This document shows positions 15,571-24,561 of a DNA stretch of 64,000 nucleotides, piece after piece. Made by a program: the position numbers and the translations under genes. Under the pieces are notes generated by a model, which worked only from the letters and a program-made list of their open reading frames with translations, had not been told where the DNA came from and did not search any database. How positions within the stretch are numbered: the first letter of the stretch is position 1; every line of letters begins with the position of its first letter. This stretch comes from Marinobacter sp. F4216 (GTDB lineage: Bacteria; Pseudomonadota; Gammaproteobacteria; Pseudomonadales; Oleiphilaceae): positions 186,001-250,000 of the forward strand of contig NZ_JAIOUO010000006.1 in NCBI RefSeq assembly GCF_019931195.1. The letters run 5' to 3'.

Positions 15571-16344
15571 TTACTCCTGTTCAACGTGTATTGATTGTAT
15601 GGTTTGCCTGAGCGCGACCGATGCATCCAGTTGCCGGTGCTCAGACCCCAAGAGGGTTTGAGTCGTTTGCGGCGCGCTGACCTGATGAACGGCTGGGAGA
15701 CCGTTTGTGGTGCCTTTCCACACCAGGGTAACCAGGCAATCGGGTAACCGGAAACAGCAGGCCTGCCAGTCCGGTTCGGGCCGATCACCGATGAGCTCGA
15801 ATCCGGGCAGGACCTCAAGGGTTTGCAGGTTGCCGGCGATGCCGCGTCCCGTGGCCTTGAGCCACGCTTCCTTCAGGGTCCACACCGTCAGAAAGGCCAT
15901 TGGATCGTCTGCCTCGAGCAGCCAGGTTTGCTCCCTCAGGCTGAACCAGCGGCGCACGATGGATTGCCAGCGCGGCCTTCGCTGGATCGGTTCCAGGTCG
16001 ATGCCGACCGGCACACCGTGACTTGTGGCACAGGCGACCAGGCCCTGGCTGTGGCTGAGTGACAAGCGCCAGCCCCCTGGTGCCTCTGACCGGACCGGCC
16101 GACCGGACACAGGTCTGCAGGCGTCCGCCGGTTGGTTACTGGCGCCGGCCAGTGCCTGACGGATCAGCCATCGGCTGAGTAGGTATTCGCTCCTGCGCAG
16201 CCCAGTCAGTGAGCGGAGGGTTTCCCGCTCGTGACGGATCAGCCAGGGTGGTTCCTCGGCCAGGCAGGTGCTGCCTTCCTGACATAGCCAGATGGAAGGG
16301 AGCTGGTCAGGGCTGGAGTCGCTGAATGGTCCAGCCATCGCCAT
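15571..16344 (-). CDS. 4'-phosphopantetheinyl transferase (Sfp type)
   Basis: 257 residues. It attaches the phosphopantetheine arm of CoA to carrier proteins. The three Sfp motifs are present: LSLSHSQGLVACAT, GVPVGIDLEPIQ (Mg-binding Asp), and TVWTLKEAWLKATGRGI (W-x-x-KEA). The start overlaps the 3' end of pdxH by 38 bases. The third residue is also Met, with a better-placed GGGATGG ahead of it, so the true start may be two codons later. No polyketide or peptide synthetase is seen in the window, so the partner carrier protein is unknown. Confidence 0.88.
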   Translation of the reverse strand: MAMAGPFSDSSPDQLPSIWLCQEGSTCLAEEPPWLIRHERETLRSLTGLRRSEYLLSRWLIRQALAGASNQPADACRPVSGRPVRSEAPGGWRLSLSHSQGLVACATSHGVPVGIDLEPIQRRPRWQSIVRRWFSLREQTWLLEADDPMAFLTVWTLKEAWLKATGRGIAGNLQTLEVLPGFELIGDRPEPDWQACCFRLPDCLVTLVWKGTTNGLPAVHQVSAPQTTQTLLGSEHRQLDASVALRQTIQSIHVEQE

Positions 16345-16942
16345 CCCTTACGTATTCGAACCGATCGTGCAGGCGACTCGGGCGACCCTGCCAGAACTCG
16401 ACTCGCTCCGGTCGTACCCGATAGCCGCCCCAGAAGCTGGGCAGTGGCACATCCCCCGCGCTGAACTTGCGCTTCATTTCCGCCACTTTTTGCTCCAGCA
16501 GGCCCCGGGAGATAATGGCCTTGCTCTGCTCCGACACCCAGGCGCCAATCTGGCTGCCCCGGGGCCGGGAGGCGAAATAGCGCAGGGATTCGGCCTTGCT
16601 GACCTTTTCCACCCTGCCCTGAATGCGCACCTGCCGGTTCAGGCCAATCCAGGGGAACAGCAGTGCCGCCTGGGGGTTTTCCTCCAGTTCATGGGCCTTG
16701 CGGCTGCTGTAGTTGGTGTAGAACACAAAGCCGTTCGGGTCGAAATACTTGAGCAATACGGTGCGAAGGTTCGGCATACCGTCCCGACCGGTGGTGGCCA
16801 GGGACATGGCATTGGGTTCCAGCAGTTCCGCTCTGCGGGCATCCTCGAACCAGTGCTGGAACTGGCGGACCGGATCGTCTTCCAGACCCTCACGGTCGAG
16901 GCCTTCGCTTTCAAAGTCCCGACGCATATCGCCGATGTCCAT
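16307..16942 (-). CDS. pdxH: Pyridoxamine 5'-phosphate oxidase
   Basis: 211 residues, full length. An FMN enzyme that oxidises pyridoxine/pyridoxamine 5'-phosphate to PLP. Typical blocks are NAMSLATTGRDGMPNLRTVLLK, FVFYTNYSSRKAHELEENPQAALLF, and the C-terminal WGGYRVRPERVEFWQG then RLHDRFEY. The start ATG has GGAAGAGG upstream. It is the first gene of the group with the PPTase and tag. The 226 bases on its 5' side separate it from the divergent MHYT gene. Confidence 0.96.
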   Translation of the reverse strand: MDIGDMRRDFESEGLDREGLEDDPVRQFQHWFEDARRAELLEPNAMSLATTGRDGMPNLRTVLLKYFDPNGFVFYTNYSSRKAHELEENPQAALLFPWIGLNRQVRIQGRVEKVSKAESLRYFASRPRGSQIGAWVSEQSKAIISRGLLEQKVAEMKRKFSAGDVPLPSFWGGYRVRPERVEFWQGRPSRLHDRFEYVRDGDGWTIQRLQP

Positions 16943-17168
16943 AACCTCTTCCCCCTGATCAAGAAACTGTCATCGGTACGAGCGCAGAGCATATCGGGTT
17001 CCGCAGGCCCTGTCAGGGCCGGTATTAAGTCACACGGTTACAGAATGACAACAAAACCGGGAAGGCCGGAGTCAGTCTGTTCCGTAAATCCCGGCAGTTA
17101 AGTGTTCGCCCGGTAGGGGAAACGCCCACACAAATCCCGCAAGTCGAATTAGCAGAGAGGTCAATACG

Positions 17169-18455
17169 ATGTTGGCGGATTACGATTCATCGCTGGTAAC
17201 AGCGTCTTATGTGGTGGCTGTGCTGGCGGCCTACACCGCCCTGTATTTTGGTACCCGCCTGAATACCGCGCGGGGAGAGGAACGGCGTCGCTGGTTGATT
17301 GGTGGCTCACTGGTGATGGGATCCGGTGTCTGGACCATGCACTTCGTCGGCATGCGCGCCATGCCCATGGATGTGCCCATGTCCTTCGATACCCTGATGA
17401 CCGGGCTGTCCTGGGTGGCTGCGGTGCTCGCCTCGGGTCTGGCGCTCAACATCATCAGTCGCGACCGGGTGGGCGCGGTGCCGTTTTCCACGGCGGCCCT
17501 GGCCATGGCCAGCGGCATTGTGGTGATGCATTACCTCGGCATGTATGCCATGCGCATGTCCCAAGCGCCGATAATCCATTCAGGCTTCCTGCTGCTGTCG
17601 GTGGTGATTGCGGTGCTGGCCTCCGGCGCAGCGCTGGCAATTTGCCGGTACCTGCGAAGCGTGGAAGGCGGTCGGGTCGTGCTGTTCCAGTTTGTCGCCG
17701 CCCTGGTGATGGCGGCGGCCATTTGCGGCATGCACTACACCGGCATGCTGGCGTTCATGTATCCGGAAGGCGCGGTGCCTGCCGCAGATAACGGTTTGTC
17801 GGGCCAGTGGATGGGCATTCCCCTGGCCGTGGCCAGCGTCGCGTTGCTGGCGGTGGCCCTGGTGATAACCGTGGTGGATGTGCGCGATCGCCGCGCCCTG
17901 GACCGGCGCAAGGCCGAGGAAAACCGCCGGGTCAGACAGATGGCCTTTGTCGACCGGCTCACTGGTCTGCCCAATCGGGCGGGGCTGGAGCAAACCCTGC
18001 TGGATAGTCTGGCCCGGGATCCGGACCGGGAAGATCAGTTCGCGCTGATCTATCTGGATATGGCGAACTTCCGCGACCTGGCCAGCTGGCTGGAACCCGA
18101 TGTGCTGGACCAGCTTGCCATGGATGTCTGCAATACCCTGAAAGAGTATTTGCCCGGGTCCGCGTACCTGGCCCGATACTCCTCCAGCGCCTTTGTGATT
18201 GTCTTGAAGGACTACCAGCGGTCAGATTACGGATTCCTGTATCGCCGTCTGCGCCAGATCGATGAAACCATCTCGGTGGCGGGCCGACCGATTACCTGGC
18301 GGGCCGGACAGTCGGTATACCCGCTCACCGGCGCCTCCAGCCGGAAACTGATTCGTGCTGCCATGGTGCCACGTCCGCTGGATCAGATTGGTCACTTTGA
18401 CAAGGTGACAGCGGATGCCGAGTTGACCTTGCCGGGGCATCTGGGACATAGCTGA
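17169..18455 (+). CDS. MHYT sensor protein with degenerate GGDEF domain
   Basis: 428 residues. Residues about 10-240 are an integral membrane MHYT domain with three signature motifs, MHFVGM, MHYLGM and MHYTGM, proposed to bind a metal and sense gases such as O2, CO or NO. From about residue 255, FVDRLTGLPNRAGLEQTLLD begins a GGDEF-type fold. However, the active-site GG(D/E)EF is replaced by ARYSSSAFVIVL, so it should not make c-di-GMP. There is no EAL domain. It may act through GTP or protein binding. The ribosome binding site is AGAGAGG. Confidence 0.9.
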   Translation: MLADYDSSLVTASYVVAVLAAYTALYFGTRLNTARGEERRRWLIGGSLVMGSGVWTMHFVGMRAMPMDVPMSFDTLMTGLSWVAAVLASGLALNIISRDRVGAVPFSTAALAMASGIVVMHYLGMYAMRMSQAPIIHSGFLLLSVVIAVLASGAALAICRYLRSVEGGRVVLFQFVAALVMAAAICGMHYTGMLAFMYPEGAVPAADNGLSGQWMGIPLAVASVALLAVALVITVVDVRDRRALDRRKAEENRRVRQMAFVDRLTGLPNRAGLEQTLLDSLARDPDREDQFALIYLDMANFRDLASWLEPDVLDQLAMDVCNTLKEYLPGSAYLARYSSSAFVIVLKDYQRSDYGFLYRRLRQIDETISVAGRPITWRAGQSVYPLTGASSRKLIRAAMVPRPLDQIGHFDKVTADAELTLPGHLGHS

Positions 18456-18539
18456 CAAAACAGTGCCTTGGCGGCTATTCTAGTCACAAGGCACAAGCCA
18501 TGAAGGCCTTGGGCTAGGTGCTTAAAAGGAGAGAACGCT

Positions 18540-21281
18540 GTGGCCGAAAGCCGAAAACATACCCCTCTGGCACGCACACTGCTCATCGTACTGGCTGTTC
18601 TGGTGCTGCTCTACGCCATCGTCGGCTTTCTGATTCTGCCATGGTGGCTCGAGAAGAATCTGCCAGAGCAGCTCAGCGAGCGCATGGGTTGGCAGGGGGA
18701 GATTTCCCAGGTTTCCATCAATCCCTTCGCGCTCAGTGTAGAAGCGCTGGGACTGTCCGCAGAGGACGACAGTGGCGAACCGGTGCTCGGTTTCGACCGC
18801 CTGTTTGTGAACCTGAACCTGTTCCAGCTGGTCCGGGGCATTGTTGGCTTTGAGGCCATTCAGCTCCAGGAACCGTTTATCCGTCTGGATTTGCTGGAAG
18901 ACTATTCAGTCAATTTTGCCCGTGACTGGCAAACCCATAATCCCGTCGGCAGTGCGCCTGAGCAGGAAGCGACCGACGCCGATCAGGCAGCGCCACCGCG
19001 CCTGTATTTTGGTGAACTCGCGATCGACGGTGGCGAACTGCTGTTCCGGGACTTCAGCCGGGGCACGGCCCAGCCGGCAGAGTTCCGGATCACCCCGCTG
19101 GACCTGAATCTTCTGGATCTGGCCACCTGGCGCCGGGACGATTCCGGCAGCACCTACAATGTGCAGGCCGCCCTCGGGGACGACACCATCGAATGGCAGG
19201 GCGACCTGAGCGTGGTGCCGCTGGCATCGCAGGGTTCTATAAACGTCACTGGCCTTGGCTACGATAACCTCAAGCACTTCCTCGCGCCCTTTCTGCCCTA
19301 CGACTTTCGTGGCGGAGAGATCAGTCTGAGTGCCGATTATGATCTGGCCGGCGGTGAGGTATTCCAGTTAACCACCCGCAACGGTGAAGTATCCCTTCAG
19401 GGATTGGCACTGGCGTTGTCGCCGGATAGCGAGCTGGCCGCCCTGTCCACGGGGGCATTCACGGTCGACCGGATAACCTTTGATCTGGCTCGTCGGGAGG
19501 CCGCCATCGGCGAGGTCAGCATCACCGGCCTGGACATGGCGTTGGCCCGTAATGAATCCGGGCAGATCGACTGGCTGGTGCCACTGTCTCCGGGGCAAGC
19601 GCCGAGAGAAACCTCCGGAGAACCGAATGCAGAAAGTCCCTCCGCCGAGCCGGTCGCCTCACCCTTCCGCTGGTCGGTGCAGGGGATTGCCCTGGCGGAC
19701 AGTCGCATTGCCTGGCGCGATGCCATGCTGGACACACCGGCCGAACTGGCCCTGGAACAGCTGTCTCTTGAGGTGGGGAACGCCAGCCACCGGCTGGATG
19801 AGCCGATCGGTTACCAGTTGCGGGCCACCCTGGCCAGCGGCGGCCAGTTTTCCCTCGATGGCCAGGTCACACCGCAGCCGTTTACGTTCGAAGGTGCGGT
19901 GGCGGTCTCCGGGGTGGCGCTGGAAGCTGTCAGTCCCTATGTACAGCAAAATGCCAACCTGAGGGTGGTCAATGGCACGCTCGGCCTTGATGGAAACCTG
20001 GATCTGGATGGTCAGCAGGATCCACTCACGGGCACGTTCAGCGGCACGGCAGAGATTGCCGATCTGGCACTCCGCCTTCCCGAGCAGGAGGGCGAGTTGC
20101 TGACCTGGAAAGCCTTGAGGCTGGCACCCATTGAATACAACGTGAGCCCCGCACGCCTGGAAATCGGCACGGTCACACTCACCCAGCCGGCTGTCGGACT
20201 GATCCGGGGGGCGAATAATGCGCTCAACGTGGCTTCGATTGGGCCTCAGGGTGGCGCAAAAACGGGGGACTCCGGCGCACAGCCCTCGGCTGCCGGTGAT
20301 ACCCCCGGCTTCATTTTCCGAATCGGCCAGCTAATGCTGGAGGAGGGTTCGGTGGCGTACACCGACCGAAGCCTGAAACCGCCGGTCACCACCTCGTTAG
20401 ACCGCTTCTCCGGTAGCGTTACCGGGCTGAGCAATATCAAGCCCCAGGAGGGTAAAGTCAGCCTGCGGGGTCGGATCGACAAGGTCGCTGATCTTGAGTT
20501 TGCCGGCACCATCGGAACCCTGGGTTCCGATGCCACCAACGATCTGCAGCTCACAGTGGATGGTCTTTCCCTGCCCCAGCTTTCACCCTATTTCAGTCGG
20601 AGGCTTGGTTATCACGTCGACAGTGGCAAGATGGATCTGAATCTTGACTACAAGATTGCCGGGACCCGCCTTGATGCCAACAATCACGTTGTGCTCGATA
20701 AGATCGAACTGGGTCAAGTGGTCGACAGCGATGAGGCGGTAGACGCACCGGTGGCCCTCGGGCTGGCGGTACTGAAGGACGGCGACGGGGTGATCGAACT
20801 GGACCTGCCGGTAAGTGGCGATCTGTCAGACCCGAGTTTCAGTGTCCGGGATGTGATCCGGAAAACCTTTGTGAATTTACTGGTCAAAGCGGCGGCAGCA
20901 CCCTTCACTATTCTGGGTTCGATTGTCGATCTGGCTGGTTTCACCAGCGAAGAATTGGGCGTGGTCAACTTCGGGGCCGGCAGTGCCGAGTTGTCGAAGC
21001 CGGAACAGGAAAAACTGGCAGCTCTGGCAAAAGGCATGGCAGACCGGCCAGAGTTGATCCTGAATATTCGTGGCGCTGTGGCCCCGGATGTAGATGGCAG
21101 TGACCTGTCCCCGAACGCCTTGAGCAACCTGGCTTCTGAGCGGGCTCAGGTGGTTCGCAATTTCCTGGCAGAGAGTCAGGGCGTGTCCCCGGACCGACTC
21201 TACCTGCTAGACGCATCCAGTAATGCCACGGTGCCCGACGAAGGCCTTGTGAGCATCGAGCTTACTCTGGATGCCCGTTAG
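18540..21281 (+). CDS. Large DUF748 (AsmA-like) envelope protein
   Basis: 913 residues, start GTG with AAAAGGAGAG upstream. One N-terminal membrane helix (LLIVLAVLVLLYAIVGFLIL) anchors a large periplasmic beta-rich region of the DUF748/AsmA-like type, related to proteins thought to bridge inner and outer membrane in lipid traffic. The last 150 residues (VVNFGAGSAELSKPEQEKLAALAKGM, then SERAQVVRNFLAE) resemble an OmpA/MotB-like tail that could bind peptidoglycan. The 3' end overlaps the convergent binding-protein gene by 20 bases. Confidence 0.85.
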   Translation: MAESRKHTPLARTLLIVLAVLVLLYAIVGFLILPWWLEKNLPEQLSERMGWQGEISQVSINPFALSVEALGLSAEDDSGEPVLGFDRLFVNLNLFQLVRGIVGFEAIQLQEPFIRLDLLEDYSVNFARDWQTHNPVGSAPEQEATDADQAAPPRLYFGELAIDGGELLFRDFSRGTAQPAEFRITPLDLNLLDLATWRRDDSGSTYNVQAALGDDTIEWQGDLSVVPLASQGSINVTGLGYDNLKHFLAPFLPYDFRGGEISLSADYDLAGGEVFQLTTRNGEVSLQGLALALSPDSELAALSTGAFTVDRITFDLARREAAIGEVSITGLDMALARNESGQIDWLVPLSPGQAPRETSGEPNAESPSAEPVASPFRWSVQGIALADSRIAWRDAMLDTPAELALEQLSLEVGNASHRLDEPIGYQLRATLASGGQFSLDGQVTPQPFTFEGAVAVSGVALEAVSPYVQQNANLRVVNGTLGLDGNLDLDGQQDPLTGTFSGTAEIADLALRLPEQEGELLTWKALRLAPIEYNVSPARLEIGTVTLTQPAVGLIRGANNALNVASIGPQGGAKTGDSGAQPSAAGDTPGFIFRIGQLMLEEGSVAYTDRSLKPPVTTSLDRFSGSVTGLSNIKPQEGKVSLRGRIDKVADLEFAGTIGTLGSDATNDLQLTVDGLSLPQLSPYFSRRLGYHVDSGKMDLNLDYKIAGTRLDANNHVVLDKIELGQVVDSDEAVDAPVALGLAVLKDGDGVIELDLPVSGDLSDPSFSVRDVIRKTFVNLLVKAAAAPFTILGSIVDLAGFTSEELGVVNFGAGSAELSKPEQEKLAALAKGMADRPELILNIRGAVAPDVDGSDLSPNALSNLASERAQVVRNFLAESQGVSPDRLYLLDASSNATVPDEGLVSIELTLDAR

Positions 21282-22101
21282 CAGCGAGCTGGGCAGGCAG
21301 GTTATCCGGTAGTTGAAGGCCCCACTTGTGGACCAGTTCAGCATAGGAGCCGTTGGCGATCAGCGGGAGCAGTAGCCGCATGAGGTCGTCCGCGGTTACC
21401 CGGCCTTCCTTGCGGCCGATCACGCGCAACTGGTAACGCTGGTCTGGCTTGTCCGAAATAAGCAGCTCGGACCGGCAAACGTCGTTCTCTGCCAGGATGT
21501 CGCGTAAATAGGATCGGTTGATGATGGCAACTTCCGCCAGTGACGGTCGATCCGCTTTGATCAGCTGCAGGCTTCGACTGTGGTTGTCGGAGAACTCGAT
21601 ACGGAAGTTCTGCCGGAGCACGTCTGGATCGGTCTCACGGTTGGCAAAACCGTAATGGTAGCCGGACATGGCGACAATGCTGCGACTGGCAATGGCATCG
21701 AAAAACGACTGGTCCCGGTCGGGTTTGTTCAGTGCAACATACACTTCCTCTTCAACGAGGATGGGCTGGCTGATCAAGGCATCCCGGTCCGACCAGCCCC
21801 AGTCGGCGCTTTCAAAGAGGATGATGTCGTACCGTCCGGCTTCAAAATCGAGGTAGCGCCGTTTCGGCGAGGTGTGAAAAACTCGGATGTCCAGGTCGTC
21901 GTGGGCCGCTTCCAAAGCGGTGATCAGATCACCTAATAGCCCTTTGGGTTTCTGGTTGCTGCCCATATCCGCAATCGGCGGGAAATGATAGGCGCCGAGG
22001 GTGATGACGGTTTCCGACTGGGCAATGGGCAGCCAACCGGCCAGCAGGGCTGTGCTGGCAAGCTGCAAGAAGGTTCGTGAAAACCGACCAGTAACGGACA
22101 T
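21262..22101 (-). CDS. Periplasmic substrate-binding protein (family 3-like), stand-alone
   Basis: 279 residues with a signal peptide (LQLASTALLAGWLPIAQSE). The type-II periplasmic binding fold shows in ITLGAYHFPPIAD, GLLGDLITALEA, and GRYDIILFESADWGWSDRDAL. No permease or ATPase gene is adjacent, so it may be a sensor-like or orphan binding protein of the kind common in marine gammaproteobacteria. The ligand is unknown. It converges on, and overlaps by 20 bases, the DUF748 gene. Confidence 0.8.
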   Translation of the reverse strand: MSVTGRFSRTFLQLASTALLAGWLPIAQSETVITLGAYHFPPIADMGSNQKPKGLLGDLITALEAAHDDLDIRVFHTSPKRRYLDFEAGRYDIILFESADWGWSDRDALISQPILVEEEVYVALNKPDRDQSFFDAIASRSIVAMSGYHYGFANRETDPDVLRQNFRIEFSDNHSRSLQLIKADRPSLAEVAIINRSYLRDILAENDVCRSELLISDKPDQRYQLRVIGRKEGRVTADDLMRLLLPLIANGSYAELVHKWGLQLPDNLPAQLAANGHPE

Positions 22102-22205
22102 AGGGTGACTGCCTCTGGATCAGATGACTCAGTTGCAGCCTACCACCTGCAACACAGACCCTGAATGACAAGATTATAAAGTTCTGCAAAATGGGATTAA
22201 GAAAC

Positions 22206-22799
22206 ATGGGACACGTTGCCAGCCACTTCTTCGCCTACGTATCGCGCCTGCGGTGGATAAAGCGCTGGGGCCTGATGCGCAACGCCATTGAGGAGAATGT
22301 CGCGACCCACTCCTGGGAAGTGGCGACGTTAGCCCATGCCCTGGCGTTGATCCGCAACCGGCATTTTGGCGGCCAGGTGAACGCCGATCGCATCGCGGCG
22401 GCCGCCCTGTATCACGATGCCACCGAGGTCATCACCGGGGACATGCCCACGCCGGTCAAATATCACTCCAAAGTCATGCGAGAAGCCTTTGGCGATATCG
22501 AACACAAAGCGGAAGCGGAACTGCTGGCGTTGTTACCGGAGGATCTGCGGGACGATTTTTCGCCCTATGTGCGGGAATCGCGCTTGCCGGCGGAAGACAA
22601 GGAACTGATCAAGGCTGCCGATCGCCTGTCGGCATTGTTGAAGTGCGAGGCGGAGATCCGGGCTGGCAATTCAGAATTCGAGCCGGCGGCCCGGCAAATC
22701 CGGGCACGGCTCGTACAGGAGGGATTACGGGAAGTGGAGTATTTCCTGCAGGTGTTTGCGCCCAGCTACGACCGCCCTCTGGACAACCTGCTGGAGTAA
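22206..22799 (+). CDS. yfbR: 5'-deoxynucleotidase (HD domain, YfbR-like)
   Basis: 197 residues from the ATG at 22206. Starting there gives SHFFAYVSRLRWIKRWGLMRN, which lines up with E. coli YfbR. An upstream ATG at 22191 lacks a ribosome binding site. HD-domain metal ligands are THSWEVATLAHALAL and ALYHDATEVITGDMPTPVKY, and the family D is in IKAADRLSALLKCEAE. It hydrolyses deoxyribonucleoside 5'-monophosphates and helps balance dNTP pools. It stands alone and converges on the SPFH gene. Confidence 0.93.
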   Translation: MGHVASHFFAYVSRLRWIKRWGLMRNAIEENVATHSWEVATLAHALALIRNRHFGGQVNADRIAAAALYHDATEVITGDMPTPVKYHSKVMREAFGDIEHKAEAELLALLPEDLRDDFSPYVRESRLPAEDKELIKAADRLSALLKCEAEIRAGNSEFEPAARQIRARLVQEGLREVEYFLQVFAPSYDRPLDNLLE

Positions 22800-22817
22800 C
22801 CCCGCTTCCCGGATGGG

Positions 22818-23852
22818 TCAGGCGTCGGCGGCTGATCCGAGCACGCCGGCACGCAGGCCATCCCGTTGCAGGGACTGTCGAACCACGTCTTCCGGGCTGC
22901 CAGTCAGTTCGCGGAACATGCCCATGGAACCGAGCAGCGCAGAAGACTCGTAGGGCACGAAGATCCGCTCGCCGTCTTTGGCCATGTTGGGCAATACCTT
23001 GATGTAGCTTTGCCCCAGCAGGTAGCCAATAACGGTCTGCTTGTTCTGTTCCGTTTCGCCCATGGCACTGAGCACCAGGCGGATGGATTCCTGCTCACCC
23101 TGGGCCCGGAGGATGGCGGATTCCTTATCGCCCTGGGCATTGAGGATGGCGGACTCCCGCTGGCCCTGGGCCATGGCAATGGCTGCCGACTTCTCACCTT
23201 CGGCTTCGGTCACGGTCGCCCGGCGCTTACGCTCGGCTGCCATCTGCAGGCGCATGGCTTCTTCCACTTCTTCCGGCATGCTGATGTCCTGGACTTCCAC
23301 CCGGGTCAGCTTGACCCCCCACTTGGAGGCTGGCTCCTCCATTTCAGCCTGAATGGCGTTGTTGACCTCGCTGCGGGACTCGAACAGTTTGTCCAGTTCC
23401 ATCTTGCCCACCACCGAACGCAGGGTGGTCTTGGCAAGAACTTCAACGGCCTGGCTCATGTTGGCGACTTCGTACACGGCCCGGCGAGGATCGATGATCT
23501 GGTAGTAGAGCGCGCCGTTGATTTTGACCGTCACGTTATCGGTGGTCACCACCGGCTGGCCCGGAAAATCCATCACCGTCTCGCGGCGATCAATGCGGGT
23601 TTCGTCGCTGGTGACCGGATGGTAGTCCTCGCCCATGCGCACGTAGCGGATCATGGTGATCGGGCGTGGCCGCTCGATAAACGGGATGATGATGTTTACC
23701 CCGCTTTCCAGCACCCGGTTGAAGGAACCCAGGCGCTCGATGACCATGACCTCCGACTGGCGGACAATCACCAGCCCCTTGGCGATGATAAAAATGCCGA
23801 TAACAACGAAAACCAGGCTGATCACCAGTCCCGGTGAGATGAATGCTTCCAT
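22818..23852 (-). CDS. SPFH/Band 7 (stomatin-like, QmcA-type) membrane protein
   Basis: 344 residues. One N-terminal helix (LVISLVFVVIGIFIIAKGLVIV) is followed by the Band 7 domain (VVRQSEVMVIERLGSF region, then TTLRSVVGKMELDKLFESR, then GVKLTRVEVQDISMPEEVEEAM). A coiled-coil rich in Ala/Glu repeats follows (GQRESAILNAQGDKESAILRA). Such proteins oligomerise into membrane microdomain scaffolds and often partner FtsH-type proteases. It is paired with an NfeD gene immediately upstream, the classic stomatin/NfeD operon. Confidence 0.93.
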   Translation of the reverse strand: MEAFISPGLVISLVFVVIGIFIIAKGLVIVRQSEVMVIERLGSFNRVLESGVNIIIPFIERPRPITMIRYVRMGEDYHPVTSDETRIDRRETVMDFPGQPVVTTDNVTVKINGALYYQIIDPRRAVYEVANMSQAVEVLAKTTLRSVVGKMELDKLFESRSEVNNAIQAEMEEPASKWGVKLTRVEVQDISMPEEVEEAMRLQMAAERKRRATVTEAEGEKSAAIAMAQGQRESAILNAQGDKESAILRAQGEQESIRLVLSAMGETEQNKQTVIGYLLGQSYIKVLPNMAKDGERIFVPYESSALLGSMGMFRELTGSPEDVVRQSLQRDGLRAGVLGSAADA

Positions 23853-23854
23853 GT

Positions 23855-24313
23855 TTACTGCTCCGTGTTGTGGGTCGTTTCGACAACGGCGGTGGTGCCG
23901 TCAAACTGCTGAAAGATGACTTCGGTGCTTTCGGGCAGGTCGGTCTGGCCCGTGCTCTTAACGCGCAGCCGGTAGAAATCCCCGTTCACCTTGATGCCGG
24001 TGGCACCATCAAAATCCCGTTTCAGGGTGCGATAGCGCTGCTGGTGTTCTACGCCAGTGCCGGTCGTGCCATAGGCCACGCCCTTGGGCGAGAAGCGGGG
24101 ACGTATCCAGCGGATTGCCACCGGTACCAGGATGCCGGAGAAAATGCCCATGGCGACCAGCTGACCTTCGAGCGACGCGCCCAGAAACGCCACCAGGGCG
24201 GTCAGCGCAGCGGCAACGCCCAGTGCCAGTAGCACCAGAACGCCGGAGGTAAGTTCAGCAAGGCTCAGCACCAGGGCCAGGATCAGCCAGAAATGCGTGA
24301 GGCTCCATTCCAT
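23855..24313 (-). CDS. NfeD-like membrane protein
   Basis: 152 residues with an N-terminal hydrophobic half (about three helices) and a C-terminal OB-fold-like domain (GATGIKVNGDFYRLRVKSTG). This short NfeD form (NfeD1b type) normally accompanies SPFH/stomatin proteins. It lies two bases from the SPFH start, so the pair is one operon. The preceding 248 bases contain its promoter region, with nothing else recognisable. Confidence 0.88.
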   Translation of the reverse strand: MEWSLTHFWLILALVLSLAELTSGVLVLLALGVAAALTALVAFLGASLEGQLVAMGIFSGILVPVAIRWIRPRFSPKGVAYGTTGTGVEHQQRYRTLKRDFDGATGIKVNGDFYRLRVKSTGQTDLPESTEVIFQQFDGTTAVVETTHNTEQ

Positions 24314-24561
24314 AGGTAACGTCCAGTAATTCAGAGAGTTGGGCCAAATCAGGAAGTTGGCCTTCGGGCCCTGATTGTATCCAAATCCGTGTGCCGAGTC
24401 TTCGGGTGACCGAAGTGCCTCTCAGTTCTGTGGGCGAAGTCATGTTCAGGGGGAGGCCAATTGATAAAGAATCTGCCTTACTAAAGAAGGGCGGCTTCCC
24501 GCGCGTGACAAAATAAACGGGGCGTTGCATTCAACTCAGTCAGCGAGGAGAACTGACACTT

